Of a stretch of DNA of 64,000 bases, positions 11,259 to 24,059 are shown one piece after another. Each line of letters begins with the position of its first letter. The first letter of the stretch is position 1. The notes beneath the pieces are model-generated. The model searched no databases. It was not told the origin of the DNA and was given only the letters and a program-made list of their open reading frames with translations. The position numbers were made by a program, and so were the translations under genes. The stretch is taken from positions 4,127,459-4,191,458 of the forward strand of contig CM039504.1 of the NCBI GenBank assembly GCA_022432975.1, read 5' to 3'. The stretch comes from Begonia masoniana. Taxonomy: Eukaryota > Streptophyta > Magnoliopsida > Cucurbitales > Begoniaceae.

Positions 11259-11954
11259 GAAAAGTCTAATTTGAATATCAAATTATGAGGTGAGGGACAG
11301 ACATCACTTTACACTATGTTTGAGTACAAAAAAAATCTTATACTATCTTCACTGAATAAGTTAGTCATCGTTGTTAGGCGTTGTTAAAGACACTCGTTGT
11401 TTCTCGTATTTTCAGTGCGGCGCGACTGCGTTTTGCACCAGGACGACCTCCGTGGTAGTCCACGATTAGGTGAGGTCGTCATCGTTTTTACCCGCGCTCA
11501 AAAATATGGTGAAACCACAAAATTAGGGTAATTTGTGAATCAATCGGTAGATTGACGCGACGATTCGAAATTAGGGCGAAACTGCAAAGAAATTGTGTGA
11601 GATATCAGAACCGCGAATAAAATTAATGGAATGCTAGGTATTGGAGGTCGAAATTAGCAGAAATCGCGAGAAAAATCGTCGGAGAGAAAAGCTAGGTCAC
11701 CCGTGTTTGTACCAAGACAACCGAGCATAAAAATGAGGGCGACCTCACTTAAAACGTGAGCTACCACTGATGTCGTATTTGTTTAGAAGAGGTCGCCCTC
11801 ACTTAAACGCGTGTGACCGCGAGTGCATTTAACATCGGCTAACGGTGAGAACTGACTTGTTCGGTGGAGATAGTTTAAGATTTTATTTGTACTCAAATAT
11901 AATGTATGGTTCAATTTATCCCTTCGATAGTTTGAGATTCAAATTGAACTTTTC
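11259..11954. mobile_element. Non-autonomous TIR element (about 0.7 kb)
   Basis: The ends form imperfect inverted repeats over about 115 bp: left GAAAAGTCTAATTTGAATATC and right (complement) GAAAAGTTCAATTTGAATCTC, with further matches through TTTGAGTACAAA and CTTA.ACTATCT. The interior is more GC-rich than its surroundings and holds repeated GAGGTCGCCCTCACTTAAA-like motifs. There is no transposase, and a clear TSD was not found. Confidence 0.65.
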
Positions 11955-12125
11955 TCTTACTTAAATAATGTTTTTTGGACCTCTATTTGTTTGTAATCAG
12001 GCCCAAATAGCCCAAAAAAGCCCATTTATACCCTTGAAGCTCAAGAAATACACTGGGGTGGGATAGTGGGAGGAAGAACACCTCACTAGTAGAACCTCCC
12101 ATCGCCCGCGCTCTTCTCTTCAGGA

Positions 12126-15100
12126 ATGGAGTTTTTCATCGAAGAGGGCAAGCAAACTGATGACCATTGCTCCACTCTGGTTTTGGTGAGTCTTCTTTAG
12201 TACCTTTAAATCTCTTGCCTCTCGAATCTTCCTTTACATTTTTCTGTAATTTGTGGTATTGTATGGTTCTTGTTTGGTATGATTAGGTTTTTGATATTTC
12301 TAGTGCATGTTTTAGTTTATGGCGGCGGCTAATTATTGGATTAATTGTTGTGTTTAAGCCTGCGTTATCGATTGGAAATGTGGGGCAGCTAGCTATGGAT
12401 CTTTTGGTTTCCTCGACGAATGCAGAGAGAATTGGGTATTTGGACGATCCATTTGTTCTTCCTTGTGTCGGAAATGATGCTTATCGTGCCGTCTCCCGAG
12501 GGGATCTTTCCCTTTCCCTTGAAGGTTCTTTTTATTCTGACTGCTTAATTATTTTTTCTCTCCCAGGCGGCAAATCAAATTCATGAGTACTTTTTTATTT
12601 TCAAATCCTAGAATATTTCCTTCAACTTTGCATTACTGAAATTTTTACTTTATAAGATCCATCTCTTACCAAAGCATGAATGATATTTTTTTATACGCTT
12701 GAACGATGAAATTTGTGATTGCTTTTTGAACTCTGTGAACAAGTTTTGGCTTCCTTTACTTGATTTTGCAGTTTATGATTCACCTTCCAATACAATGACT
12801 CTTCTGCAACAAAGGTCCCCAGTTGTAAAGGTTGTGAATCTAATTTCATAATTTTGCACTGTGTAAATGAGCTTCACTTATCTAGCTCAGAAAGTCAATG
12901 ATTGTACCTGTTTCTTTATGCTTCATATTTTGTCCGTAAATGTTGGACTAAGATAACACCTGACATAATGAGTTTCTGCGTTTGGTGCTCAGGCTTCTCA
13001 GCAATTTCCTAAATGTCTTATATAAATTCTAAAGCAAGTATTTAGCTAGAAATAATTGGCTTTAATGATTCGACCCCTGACTTTATTTGAGATATGAATT
13101 GGTCTGTCTATTTATGTCTTATGTGGGTCGAAACTTCTTTTTCATGATTTTACTTGGAATTTTATATTTTTGAGGTTTCTCCTACATTTAAGATTAAGTG
13201 GTTTATCAGACTTCAAAAAAAAAATTGAGCAGTTGAATTTAATAATGAGGGTAATAATGGTGATATATGTGCATGGCAAGTATATTTTTTCATACCTATT
13301 TTTCAATTCCAGATCATCAAATTCCATTACAACTTTAGTTGTATTCATCCACCTCTATTCAATTGACTTGATTTACTCTGAGTAGTGTAGTAAGCACGCT
13401 ACTAGTTGTCTTTCTCAGAACAACGAGGTTCTCTGTAACGTAATGTATTACTTTTATGATTTATGAGTGCTTTAAAACAATACTGAAAGATGTAACTTTA
13501 TAGAGAGGGGATAAGATGCTCCATTGACATTTCAAAGATTGATGGGGTGGTTAACATTCATTTACATTTATAATCTTAGTTTTTTCCATTCTTTGGTCGC
13601 ACTTTAAGTATAGAAAACATGATTGTGGGTGGTTTGTTTAAACAGGGTAGGATGTTAAACTTTGCGAGAAATTTAGCTGACTTTGTAGCTGCCAGTGGAA
13701 AGAAGCACGTTATTGTGCTCTCTGGCTTAGATTTTGGGAGATGGCAAAACATTGATATGGCAAGGTATTCTGTGAATTTCTTACTCATTCTCAAGTTTGA
13801 CTGAATAAACAAATTACATTTTATATGTGTCTTTTCTTTGTCCATTGCATTTGTCATTTTCTGGTCGTCTTATGTTTAAGTAAGAAAGTGAGATATAATC
13901 TGGATGAATATTTACTGCTAAAAAGGAATTGAATATTTAATGAAATATATTGTTGAATTTAAGCTTAGCATGATGATAGGGAGCCTACTATTTAGATTTC
14001 TCAGAGAGAAGACACAAGAACAGAAACGTCCACACACTCGCACACAAATGTAGAAGAATTCTAGAGTTCCTACTCTCTCCCCTTTCCCAAGTTTTTCCTC
14101 AATATTCTCCTCCCCCGCTAACCCCTCTATCCCACGTTTTTATAATCAATTACTAACAGAATAAAATCCTAACAGAATTATCAATCCAAATTAACCAAAT
14201 TACCCCTTAATCTTCTAAAATATTACCCTCCCCTGTTATATTCCTATCAATATACTCGCCGCCTAAACTTTCACCTTGTCCCTCAAGGTGAATTTGGAGA
14301 AAATTGAACCGCTATTAATCCCCAGCAATCTCCTTCCCCTTCGTTGACCTTGCTGTTAGTGTAGAACAACCTTCAGGTGGATATGAGGAAAATGGTTTCA
14401 GCTCGGTTTGGGCAGCTAGTCCTGGTACCTCCTCCTCTCTGCTCGGTGACTCCTCGGCCGAGACTTCATCTTTCTGGTAAACCAGCACAGACAATCCTGT
14501 GACCTTGCACTTGTGACCCGGAAAAAACCGTTCATCGCAACGGTAACAGAGCCCTTTCTCTCTCCTGGACAGCAACTCAGTAACTGTCATCCGTCGGAAC
14601 GACGACGCCGGCCGAAATGGATTCGCCGGTCCCACTCTGCTGGGTGTATACTGGACGGACAGGACTCGTAAGAGTCGAGTACGCTGGTTGCGGTGAGAGT
14701 CTTTCGGGCGAAGACGACCCTGCTCGCTGTGTGTTTGCCGCGGAAGAAGTCAACCCAGCTCGGGCTGGGCTCGCTGACGGTTTTCGGGCTGTCACCCAGT
14801 GGGATAGTGGCTGGGCAGCCCAACCTGGTTTGGGCGGTTCTTGTTCTCTCACCCCTGGGCCTGGCCCAACATGGGAAGGGTTCCCCTTTTCACCTGGATC
14901 GGGTTCGGGTTGCAGAAGCAACCAGAACTTGTCTTCCACCCTCTGCGCGGTTTCCATCATTCGATCGAGCCCCGACAGTCTCAGCACCAAGAGCTCGGCG
15001 CGAACTTCCGGCTTCAGACCAGTCATGAACTGAGCTTCCAACAAATGCTCTGGAATGACGGAAAAATGAGACGCAGTGCGTTCAAAGAGTTGGCGGTATT

Positions 15101-17644
15101 CCCGCACTGTACCCGATTGTTTGAGTTGAAGAAATCGCTCCGACAGTGTCCCCTCCAGAGACGATCAGAAACGTTCCAACAGAAGGGAACAAAAATCGGC
15201 CGAGCTGCGGAAGGGGCGACGTTGTTCTTCCCACTGGAACCACGTTAGTGCTTCACCCTCCAGATGCACCGCCACCCAATGGAGCTTCTCGGGCTTTTGA
15301 TAGGGGTTGAAACGCAAAGAATCGTTCCACTCGGAATATCCAGTCATCTGGATCACCCCCCGCGAAGACTGGCATTTCCACCCGGCGATTCAGGTATGCC
15401 TCCTTCCACCCTTCTTCTTCCCTACTTGCTAGGGACGATTCGCTTGGACAACTGGATTGTCTCAGGTCATCGCCCATTTTTTGCTTTCCTTTATCCCACT
15501 GGTTCGGTGGTGCAGTATGCACTGCCTCTGCTATTGCCTCCATCTGTGCCATTAACAGAGTCATTTTCCTTTCAAAATCCGGCAATCGGCCAATGCTTTC
15601 CTTCATCGCATCCAACTCCTGTCGTAAATCATTCTGGATCCAAGTCATTGTAGCATCACCCGCGCCTTGTCGTCCTGCCTCTCCTTGAATTGTTTTCTTG
15701 CCTGCCATGTTCGAGAAACAAGTCTATGATACCAATGATAGGGAGCTTACTATTTAGATTTCTCAGAGAGAAGACACAAGAACAGAAACGTCCACACACT
15801 CACACACTAATGTAGAAGAATTCTAGAGCTCCTACTCTCTCCCTTTTCCTAAGTTTTTCCTCAATATTCTCCTCCCCCGCTAACCCCTCTATCCCACATT
15901 TTTATAATCAATTACTAACAGAATAAAATCCTAACAGAATTATCAATCCAAATTCCCTAAACTACCCCTTAATCTTCTAAAATATTACCCTCCCCTGTTA
16001 TATTCCTATCACATGACTATTTACTTTTCAAAATTTCTATTCTATGGAGTTTTTAACTTTGACCAGTGCATTTTATCTATTGATAGTGTATCTTTGAATT
16101 CACATTTATATACGCATGACAGTGGTTCCCAGATTCGTTACTTGTCTAGCACCAATAATGATGGAACAGATGACTATTGTGAACAACTGGGATGGAAAAG
16201 ACTCCAGGAGTATGATCCTACTCAGTCACAATGGAAGTACTTGGACACTTTAGCTGAAGCAAATCTCGTGCTCGAAGACAACTTACTTTATGGAGATGAA
16301 CTAGAGGAAGCGGAATATTACACTACTTTTCCATTTGCGGCCTTATTTACTTATTTGAAGGTAGTCGAATTACTGTCATTTCCACATACCAAAATGTGAA
16401 AACTCCATTTTGACCAGAAAGAGGATGTCAAGTTATTATTTTTGTCTCCCTGTTTTATTTGTGTTAACTTTATGTCATACCTATTTACTTATTTGAAGGT
16501 AGTCGAATTACTGTCATTTCCACATACCAAAATGTGAAAACTCCATTTTGACCAGAAAGAGGATGTCAAGTTATTATTTTTGTCCCCCTGTTTTATTTGT
16601 GTTAACTTCATGTCATACCTATTTGAATGGTATTCTCTTTATGTTTGAGGGTAACTGTCATATAATGTGATAATTACGTATCAATGAGAAAGAACCGAAA
16701 AAACCTCTTAAAGACTAAAAGAGCAGAAAATAATGTTGATACAAGTGGCAAAGTCTAGAACATCAATACTAATGAACTTCAGTTCTGACCTTTGACTAGG
16801 CTAAGGGTCTGAAGGTCACATGCTTGTTATGCTACTGTTCTGAGGGGGACAATATACCTGATGCTTTTCATTTAGCAGAGGCAACGAACAAACTTCTTGG
16901 GTTGAAATTCAGTGATTTATTAGGTGAGTTTTGCGATAAATTTCAAGAACAGTATTTTGTGATAGGGCAATGTGTTTTTTCGAATTGTAATTACATTTGG
17001 CGCGATACTTGGCTGTTGGTGCATATGTAGAAACAAATTTTGATTTTATTACACATAATATGTTCATCCATTTCCTTACAAATCTCACTTCTCAAGCATG
17101 TTCTAGAATTGTTTGGATTCCCATCAAAGTTCTGTTTGGAAGCTAAGACGACTGTGTACCATTTCCTCTGTTATTGTGTGTAGTGGGTTGTTTGGCAAGC
17201 AAGTTTGACTTTGAGTTTGATACTCCACCTTCCATTAAGTTGATTGTTAAAATACTTTTCTTCAAACGTGACTTTATTTTCTTTTCTGAAAATGTTATTT
17301 TAGTTTTAGTTGTCTGAATTTAATGACATGTGAGGTTTTTGAATTAGGTAAAAATCTATTTGAGATTTACCACCGAATGGAAGATGTTTCGTCTATCAAT
17401 TTCTATGATTTTACTAATCGTATGTATTTATAATTGATGTATTTTCAAATTTCTCATGTACAGGGCTCTCAGATAGGGATTCATTATCTATTCTAATGAA
17501 AGTTCTATTTTTATGAATATTGCAACTGCAAAGAATTACACATTCACTCTGTTTCTTTTTTCAGGAAACGAGGGAGGTAAATGGGCCATTCCATTTTCCT
17601 GGCAAACTGTGTACGGACCACCACCAGACACGTCTATCTTCTAA
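12126..17644 (+). CDS. PAC2: Proteasome assembly chaperone 2 (PAC2/PSMG2 family)
   Basis: Seven exons with GT-AG junctions: 12126-12185, 12359-12524, 12772-12830, 13646-13764, 16123-16360, 16800-16923 and 17565-17644. They total 846 bp and encode 281 aa, the usual length. The protein starts MEFFIEEGKQ, has the PAC2 fold signature (PALSIGNVGQLAMDLL), a central block VIVLSGLDFGRWQN, and ends VYGPPPDTSIF. With PAC1 it helps assemble the proteasome alpha ring in cytosol and nucleus (family knowledge). Intron 4 (2.36 kb) carries a gag-only LTR element on the opposite strand. A 138-bp tandem duplication covers the 3' end of exon 5 and its donor site. All coding exons are intact. Confidence 0.93.
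13974..14249 (-). repeat. 3' LTR of the TR-GAG-like element
   Basis: TG...CA, 276 bp, downstream LTR relative to the minus-strand gag. Confidence 0.9.
14315..15708 (-). pseudogene. Ty3/Gypsy-type gag polyprotein, frameshifted
   Basis: ATG 15708 opens MAGKKTIQGEAGRQ, followed by a coiled-coil-like stretch, then the retrotransposon gag core (EMPVFAGGDPDDWIFRVERF and, in another frame, LHWVAVHLEGEALTWFQW). The C-terminal zinc knuckle reads GLCYRCDERFFPGHKC. The pieces lie in different frames (15253-15708, 15165-15356, 14577-15107, 14315-14635), so at least three frameshifts are present. No protease or polymerase follows. Confidence 0.85.
15736..16011 (-). repeat. 5' LTR of the TR-GAG-like element
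   Basis: TG...CA, 276 bp, adjacent to the primer-binding-site-like sequence at about 15722-15735. Confidence 0.9.
16344..16619 (+). repeat. 138-bp tandem duplication at the exon 5/intron 5 boundary of PAC2
   Basis: Copy 1 (16344-16481) and copy 2 (16482-16619) differ at two positions by eye. Each contains TATTTACTTATTTGAAG plus the GTAGTC donor, so a second potential donor exists at 16499. Use of that donor would put an in-frame TGA (16397-16399) into the mRNA. Confidence 0.9.
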
Positions 17645-18065
17645 GTTGGTAACGTCTGTAACAATCACCTTAGCTGTTTTTGGATGAGCTTTGAACTCAT
17701 CCGCCTCTACCCATAACATACCCAGAATACTTGGGATAAGAATACAGAAGCATTTGTAAGAGAGATATTTGAGAATACATGTTTTAGTGGTTTTATTTTG
17801 TTAGAAAACAAAATTCAATTCATTTATATCTTATATCTTATGCATAAAACAGCACTTACACAATAACATTAACACTTGATTGCAACTTACAATCTCAGAG
17901 TTGAATCTACATTATGAACACATCTCTCTCGCAAACACTCACTGGGAATGTTAGTTGAATCACAGCCGAAGTTCAGTTTTTGAACCTCTCAGGTTGTGAT
18001 TCATCTCTCATTCCAAGTTGTCAATCAGATCTAGAAACCAAAATTGGACGCTCAAATGCTGTGAC
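17645..18065. other. Convergent 3' intergenic region
   Basis: 421 bp between the stop codons of PAC2 and the MIP1/DUF547 gene. It contains 3' UTR sequence and nothing else recognisable. Confidence 0.5.
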
Positions 18066-20862
18066 TCAGAATGTGAAGAGCGATTTTGATAGCAGAAACT
18101 GAAAACTGAAGCTGTGAGGGATCCAATATATGCCACCCTTCTCATGTTTTTTGTTTTGACAGTGCTTCCTTTCCACGTTAGGTGAAAGACGCACAACCAG
18201 CTCGGCCGGGCTTAAACCCGAGTCTTTTGCAAAACAGTCGACGATTTTTGGAAGAAGGATTTTCTGCTCCTTGTGTTGGCAGAGTGTGGACTGAATATAC
18301 TCTTCTTTGGCAGCCTCCAGCTCTTCATATATTCCCTTTGCCGTATATATTCGGACCTGATATTATGGAAGAGATACTTGTAAAGGAATGATTCCATATT
18401 TGAAGAAGCTTCATTTGATAAAACATTGAATTATTCTACCGCAGGGTCGGATTCATGTCCGGAACAGAGCGCAAAATACAAGAGCGGTTCCGATCTTTCA
18501 ATTGCATAGTGTTTTACTGCATCTGATGTCTTCAATTTTGATTTGAGAGGAAAAAGAAGCTTCAACCACTAAAAATGTAAGAAAAACCAAAACATCATTT
18601 ATACTCGATCCGTGTATAAACTTAATCATTGTTAGAGCAAGGAAATGGGATTTACCTGTATGGGACGAGGAAGGCGTAATCCGAGAATTGAACTTTGTAT
18701 TGAATCTACGCTCATAATCTGGCCTCCAATGTTGTATGATGCCTGGATAATGAGTTAGTACACATCAATTGTCATTTTTCAACTAGATAAATAGAGTATT
18801 CTCACCTTCAGAAGGAAAGACATCCTTTTCAGACTATTTTTTGGGATGCCATGAACCAAAAGAGCCTGTGGGAAAAGAGATTTTCATCTGTAATTTTGGA
18901 AAACAAGTTCCTGAGTAACGTAAAGACGGCATGGATGATATGATTCAAAGCATACGTGCATGGCAAGTGAGTTATGGACATTGATCCAAAAAGCTAGCTT
19001 TTCCTCGTGTTTCATCTTTGCCGGATCGATTTCTTCCAAGCGATAAGCGAGGAACCTGAAAATAGAGATTATTTATTTAATTTCTATTTCATTCACTCCA
19101 GATAACTTTGTTTCAAAATCATCAGACAACATTCTTTTAATAGACTGATCACCTGAAATTTTGCAGCATGTGTTCAATATCTTTCAACCTCCGACTATCT
19201 CTTGAAATCCAATTCACTTTCAACATTTTGCAGTATGGTCCGGTGAATTCTCTGCTGTGAAAAGGATTATCGAAGCGGGAAACTTTTGGGATTCTAAAAC
19301 TAATACGATCTTGCGAAGAACGCTCATAAAATGATGATGAAAAGGGTATTGGAGAAGAGTGGCAATGACGATGGATCAATCCTGGTTCTGCAAGTTCACA
19401 GTATATGGCAGAGATGCACTTGATCATCTCTTCAGATATACAACTCGGTGTCTGCTTCGCTCCGTTCGGGATATAGTTTCGAATTTGCTCCCCAAATATA
19501 TTTGAAGCTCCACGTTCAGATTGCTGAAAAACGACATGAAATCTCCAAATCAAAGAAAAACAAAAGAAAAATTCTGAAGCACAAGTACCTCTAGCATTGA
19601 TAATGGCAGAGAATGGTATCTGTCTACAGCTTTAGATAGTGACTGTGACACAGGAGAGTTTATGACTGAACGTGCTGAATCAGAAGATAGCAAGGAAAAG
19701 CTTTGATGGGCATCGGAATTGAACAGTTCGTTCGGTTCCAAACCATCATTGCCTTGTCGTGTATCACCGGCTGAATTTCGATGAAACGGAGGGATGCCAG
19801 AATGGTCTAACTTCTCTTCCTCTCGCATTGCATAATCCGGAGAATCTGAAGCTAGTTTAAGGTTAGTATCCATTGCCGACAATGATGATACATGTCGTAG
19901 ATACGTTTTTCGGTACAGAGACAGGAGATTTTGCTCCAAATTGACAATTTCTTGTTCTAATACTGCAATGTCTTTAATCAGTTCCATGGCAGCCTGAAGG
20001 GAGAAAAAGAAGAATAAAAAACCGGCGATTCATTGACAAAATAACAACATTTTACGGAGCCAATCTTTGAATCTACCGCTTAAAAAAACAAAATCAAATG
20101 ATGTTTTGATGGAGGTTATGCTTCAATTGCTAAAGGAAGAAAGTACCTTTGGTATTGAATTTTCAATTCTTGATGTGTCGTGTGAGAAAAGCTTATGAGT
20201 TATTGCCTTCTCTAAGGTTTGTCTTACAACAAACTGGCAGTGAAGCTGTTCTTGAAGTTGCACGATCTGAATTAAGAACGAGAATATACTGTAACGAACT
20301 ACAACAGCATGGAGAAAATACTTCATAATTTCACAGAAATAAATTTTCTTCAGATAGCAGTTATTAAATTTCGTGAGATTTTTGCTAGACAGTAAAAAGA
20401 CAGTGAATTTGTCAAGCAGAGGCTGTAAAAAATGTAGAATTACAGCTTGAAATATTTGAAAATCATCAAGAACTACCTCTTGCTTCAAGGAAGTCTGAAC
20501 GTCACTGACACGAAATTTCCCCTCTGGTGCAGAGCCATTATATTCTCCCATTTCCTTTTACGAACACGAAAGTTGAACACAGCAAAGTTCAAGAAAAACC
20601 CAGAAAAAAAAGGAGAAATTTTTACCATTTTCTGAGGGTGAGAAGCTTTTCTTTTGCCATTGAAATTTTCATCCTTGAAGAACTTCATTAAAAGATCACT
20701 GCAAATGGTGAAGAAATTCATTTGCTTCAAAGGGTCATTGCATGACACGTACTGGTAACCAAAACTAGGCGACCACAAACTACTTTGAAAGTGAAATGAC
20801 CAAAGAAAGCATATGAAAATCAACCTCTTTGAACGGCTGTGTTTTGAATTTCTTGCTTCCAT
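18066..20862 (-). CDS. MIP1-type leucine-zipper and DUF547 domain protein
   Basis: Eleven exons on the minus strand: 20825-20862, 20626-20698, 20477-20554, 20147-20266, 19589-19993, 19153-19523, 18956-19055, 18806-18865, 18656-18742, 18440-18568 and 18066-18356. All junctions are GT-AG and the sum is 1752 bp (583 aa). The N-terminus has a basic HSRSKS motif; residues about 64-140 form the ternary-complex-factor MIP1 leucine zipper (LQEQLHCQFVVRQTLEKAI, VLEQEIVNLEQNLL). From about residue 362 comes DUF547 (FLAYRLEEIDPAKMKHEEK, FWINVHNSLAMHALLVHGIP, YNIGGQ, PLLYFALCSG). The C-terminus is GIYWIPHSFSF. Molecular function is unknown for most members. An in-frame ATG at 20910 would add 16 residues. 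Confidence 0.92.
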
Positions 20863-22708
20863 GATCTTCAATGACTCCAAACCAGAAACCCGCCACTTTA
20901 TTTCAAGCATTGCAGGGTAAAAAATGGAGTTAGAATGTCAGATTCTTATGCAAAATTACCCACTGAAATGACATTAAATGCAGCAGGTAATTCCACCAGA
21001 GATAAAGACAAGGTGCTCGAGCAGAAACAAACAATTGGAGACCAAGAACAGAAATAATACGCTGGTAGAGAGGGACCACTCACTGCTTACCAGTTACCAG
21101 GGGGGTTTTAGAGAAAGTTGGAAAAATATTTGAGATTTTAGGGACCAACTGGGTTTGACTTTTGTGAGCCAAAGTCTATTTCAATCTCGTTTGTTGTTTT
21201 TGTTTGTCAAAGACAGTTGTAAAAGACTGTGAAACGATAACAAGGTGTTTCCTTTTTCAGACCAAAAACAGTACACAGGCTGCTAAAAGGACGTCTAGTT
21301 TCTGTGGCTAGTCTCTTGTCGTAGAAAGCTAGATACGTTACTACCTTTGAAGCTTTTGTCTTTTTGCAAATGCATCAAAAGAAGAAAACACAGTTGACGG
21401 CTTTGGATTGGGGATGGAAAGCAAATTCAGTCAATGAAAAAAACAAAGTAGCAAAGGACAGCTCAGTGGTTCTACATTAAAAAAGGTAAATGGTGGGGTA
21501 AATTGTAAAACAAAAAAAATTCAAAGGTTTTAAGATTCAAATTTTGGACAAAAATTCTATGCGTTTCTGTCATCTAGTGATCATATGACTGTTCTTGGCT
21601 GTGTATGGAAACTTATAACGCATCACAAATGCATTTACATGCTGGTGTTAATGACTCAGTGAGTAGCCAAAACAAGATTTTGAGGTTGTCTAAAAACATA
21701 AACCATAACCAATAATGGAGACGCTCGATGAAATAGATTCTTATTATTATGCTAGTCGTTGAGCCTTATTGTACCATGGCTTTGAGGTATTGTCAATCAT
21801 CTTTTCCACCGGATTTTAGTGTCTCATTTTTAAGATGAGAAACAGAGGATAGAGAGAGAAAGAGATTGGTTGGAACTACGAGACAAAAGGGGGATCACAG
21901 CGATGACTATCCCTGAGCTAAAAAGAAAGCCTCAAAAGAGCAGAAAGTGTGGTCGATTGACGGGAAATGACAGGTTTTGTGGACTTTTCTGTTCAATCTT
22001 CGATCCCCATGAAGAAAGAACAATCAGAACACGACCTAAAACCTGCTGTGAAAAAGCTTCATACCTTTTTGGTGGATTAGCTGAGCTCCTCTCCTGCAAA
22101 GTTCAAGCAGAGAAGAGGATAAAAGATGACGGAAAATGCTGCCGACAGTTTCTCTCTTCTCTGCTGCCGCCTCTTTTCACCGTTGGATTTTCTTTCACAG
22201 AATGCAGACTTCAAAATCAGTAATCAGTTCTATTTTATTTTTGATTTTGTCGCGAGTTGGATTGTCAACCTGGGTTCTGGAAAGAATGATATTATAATCT
22301 AAATATAAATTTCAAAGACACTGACAGACATACTTGGAATTATGATAAAACAGTGGAGTCAATTTATAATAGCTATAGTTTATATGAATACCAACAAACA
22401 TTATACAAAACCCAAGTCCTTAAAATTAGTGTAGAAGATGAATTTAATGAAAAGTTGAAAACTTTGTTTCGGATTAGCCATAGCCATAGCCTCGGGTTCT
22501 GCTGACTAAAACATTAAGAAGCTGAAGACGAGGAGGAGACCGTTCATAAACAATTATATTGTTTTGTTTGGGTTAAAAAAGGAATCTTTAAGCCGTTTCT
22601 GAAGCCTTGCTTAGTGGGCTAGAAGGATAGAAATATTAAAATAAGCATCAGAGGCTCAGCCTGCCAAGTTTTCTAAGGAAGCCGAAGGGAACGGAGAATC
22701 TTCTGCAT
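20863..22708. other. Intergenic region upstream of the MIP1/DUF547 gene
   Basis: It holds the 5' flank of the minus-strand gene. A 117-codon ORF at 21870-22223 (plus) starts MELRDKRG and is Cys- and Lys-rich, but has no recognised domain, neighbour or intron support; I do not call it a gene. No repeats of note. Confidence 0.4.
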
Positions 22709-22728
22709 TGTGATTAATGAAACTTTGT

Positions 22729-23244
<516 letters not shown>

Positions 23245-23289
23245 CATGTGATTAATGAAACTTTGTAGAGATAGAGAGAGAGAGAGAGA

Positions 23290-23552
23290 CGTGGAGAGGG
23301 TGAAGTTTTCAAAGTGTTTGTATGAAACAAAGTCAAAGTAAGAGTCAGAGAAGATCAGGATCAGAAGGTGAAGAAGGAAAAAGAAAAAATAAACATGACC
23401 GACCATGATACACACGCCCCTCGGTTCGGCAAAACCGGACCGGAACTGCAGTTGTGGTCCCGGTTTTGTCCACCAAGGAAACCAGTTCCGGTTCTAAATT
23501 CTCAAGGAAACCAGTTTCGGTGGAAGCAAACCGGACCGCGACCAACCTTAAC
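23290..23552. other. Non-coding spacer with CCGG-rich motif
   Basis: A segment near 23420-23540 is rich in ACCGG/CCGGTT motifs (AAAACCGGACCGGAAC), similar in kind to sequences at 33150-33310 and 47930-48190. Origin unresolved. Confidence 0.35.
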
Positions 23553-23627
23553 ACGCCTAGTGGGACTAGAACCCACAATTGCCTGAATAGAAGAAGTCAG
23601 GCGCCTTATCCATTGGGCTGCAAGCGC
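23553..23627 (-). tRNA. tRNA-Arg-like sequence, probable pseudogene
   Basis: The minus strand reads GCGCTTGCAGCCCAATGG, then ATAAGGC, an anticodon-stem pair CCTGA...TCAGG, and a T arm GTGGG-TTCTAGT-CCCAC. It resembles plant tRNA-Arg. Defects include an anticodon loop too long by about three bases (CTTCTTCTAT), T instead of purine at position 57, and several G-U pairs in the acceptor stem. It is probably a decayed copy. Confidence 0.5.
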
Positions 23628-24059
23628 CAGACTTCTGACGTGGTCACCAAAAATAGAATTTATTATTTTATTAATTATCCAAAATGTTGCAATTAAGCAA
23701 CTTTATACTCATTGATAAATAAATTCAACATGATTGTTAACCCAAATAACGCTTCATGATGATACCTCCAGGTTATGTGATTTCTCCCAAAAAGTCAGCA
23801 GATCTATTCCAACTCAGTCAATCAAAATAAGCAGAGATTTATTCCAACGGTGAAACATACAAGCTCAAAAATCAAACTTTAAATCCACTTCCCCTTCAGA
23901 ATTCCAGGATTGAAGAGGGCAACATAATGTAAAAAAGTTAAATCAAGTGGTTTGAAGCCTGAAGATACACGTAGGAAGAGTTGAATTTTGCAGACAGAAT
24001 TCCAGCAATCTGCACTGAAAAATGATGGGAAGAGGGCAGAACTCAGAAGTTGTACTTGT
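23628..24059. other. 3' flank of TIC62
   Basis: AT-rich, no gene seen. It probably contained the original TIC62 3' UTR. Confidence 0.4.

Larger units (their letters stand above)
13974..16011 (-). mobile_element. TR-GAG-like non-autonomous LTR retrotransposon in PAC2 intron 4
   Basis: Two 276-bp LTRs (13974-14249 and 15736-16011) begin TGATAGG and end CCTATCA. They are flanked by 5-bp TSDs CATGA at 13969-13973 and 16012-16016. On the minus strand, TTGGTATCATAGAC follows the 5' LTR (15736-16011) and resembles an initiator-tRNA-Met primer site. The 1.49-kb interior encodes only gag. The LTRs differ at roughly ten sites by eye, so the insertion is not recent. The layout fits terminal-repeat retrotransposons with a GAG domain; there is no room for pol. 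Confidence 0.9.

Noticed and set aside
14617..15653. Several plus-strand ORFs of 110-138 codons
   Set aside because: They are antisense shadows of the GC-rich gag gene of the TR-GAG-like element.
21870..22223. 117-codon plus-strand ORF
   Set aside because: No recognisable domain, no splice context or neighbours supporting it; could be chance. Mentioned only in the intergenic note.
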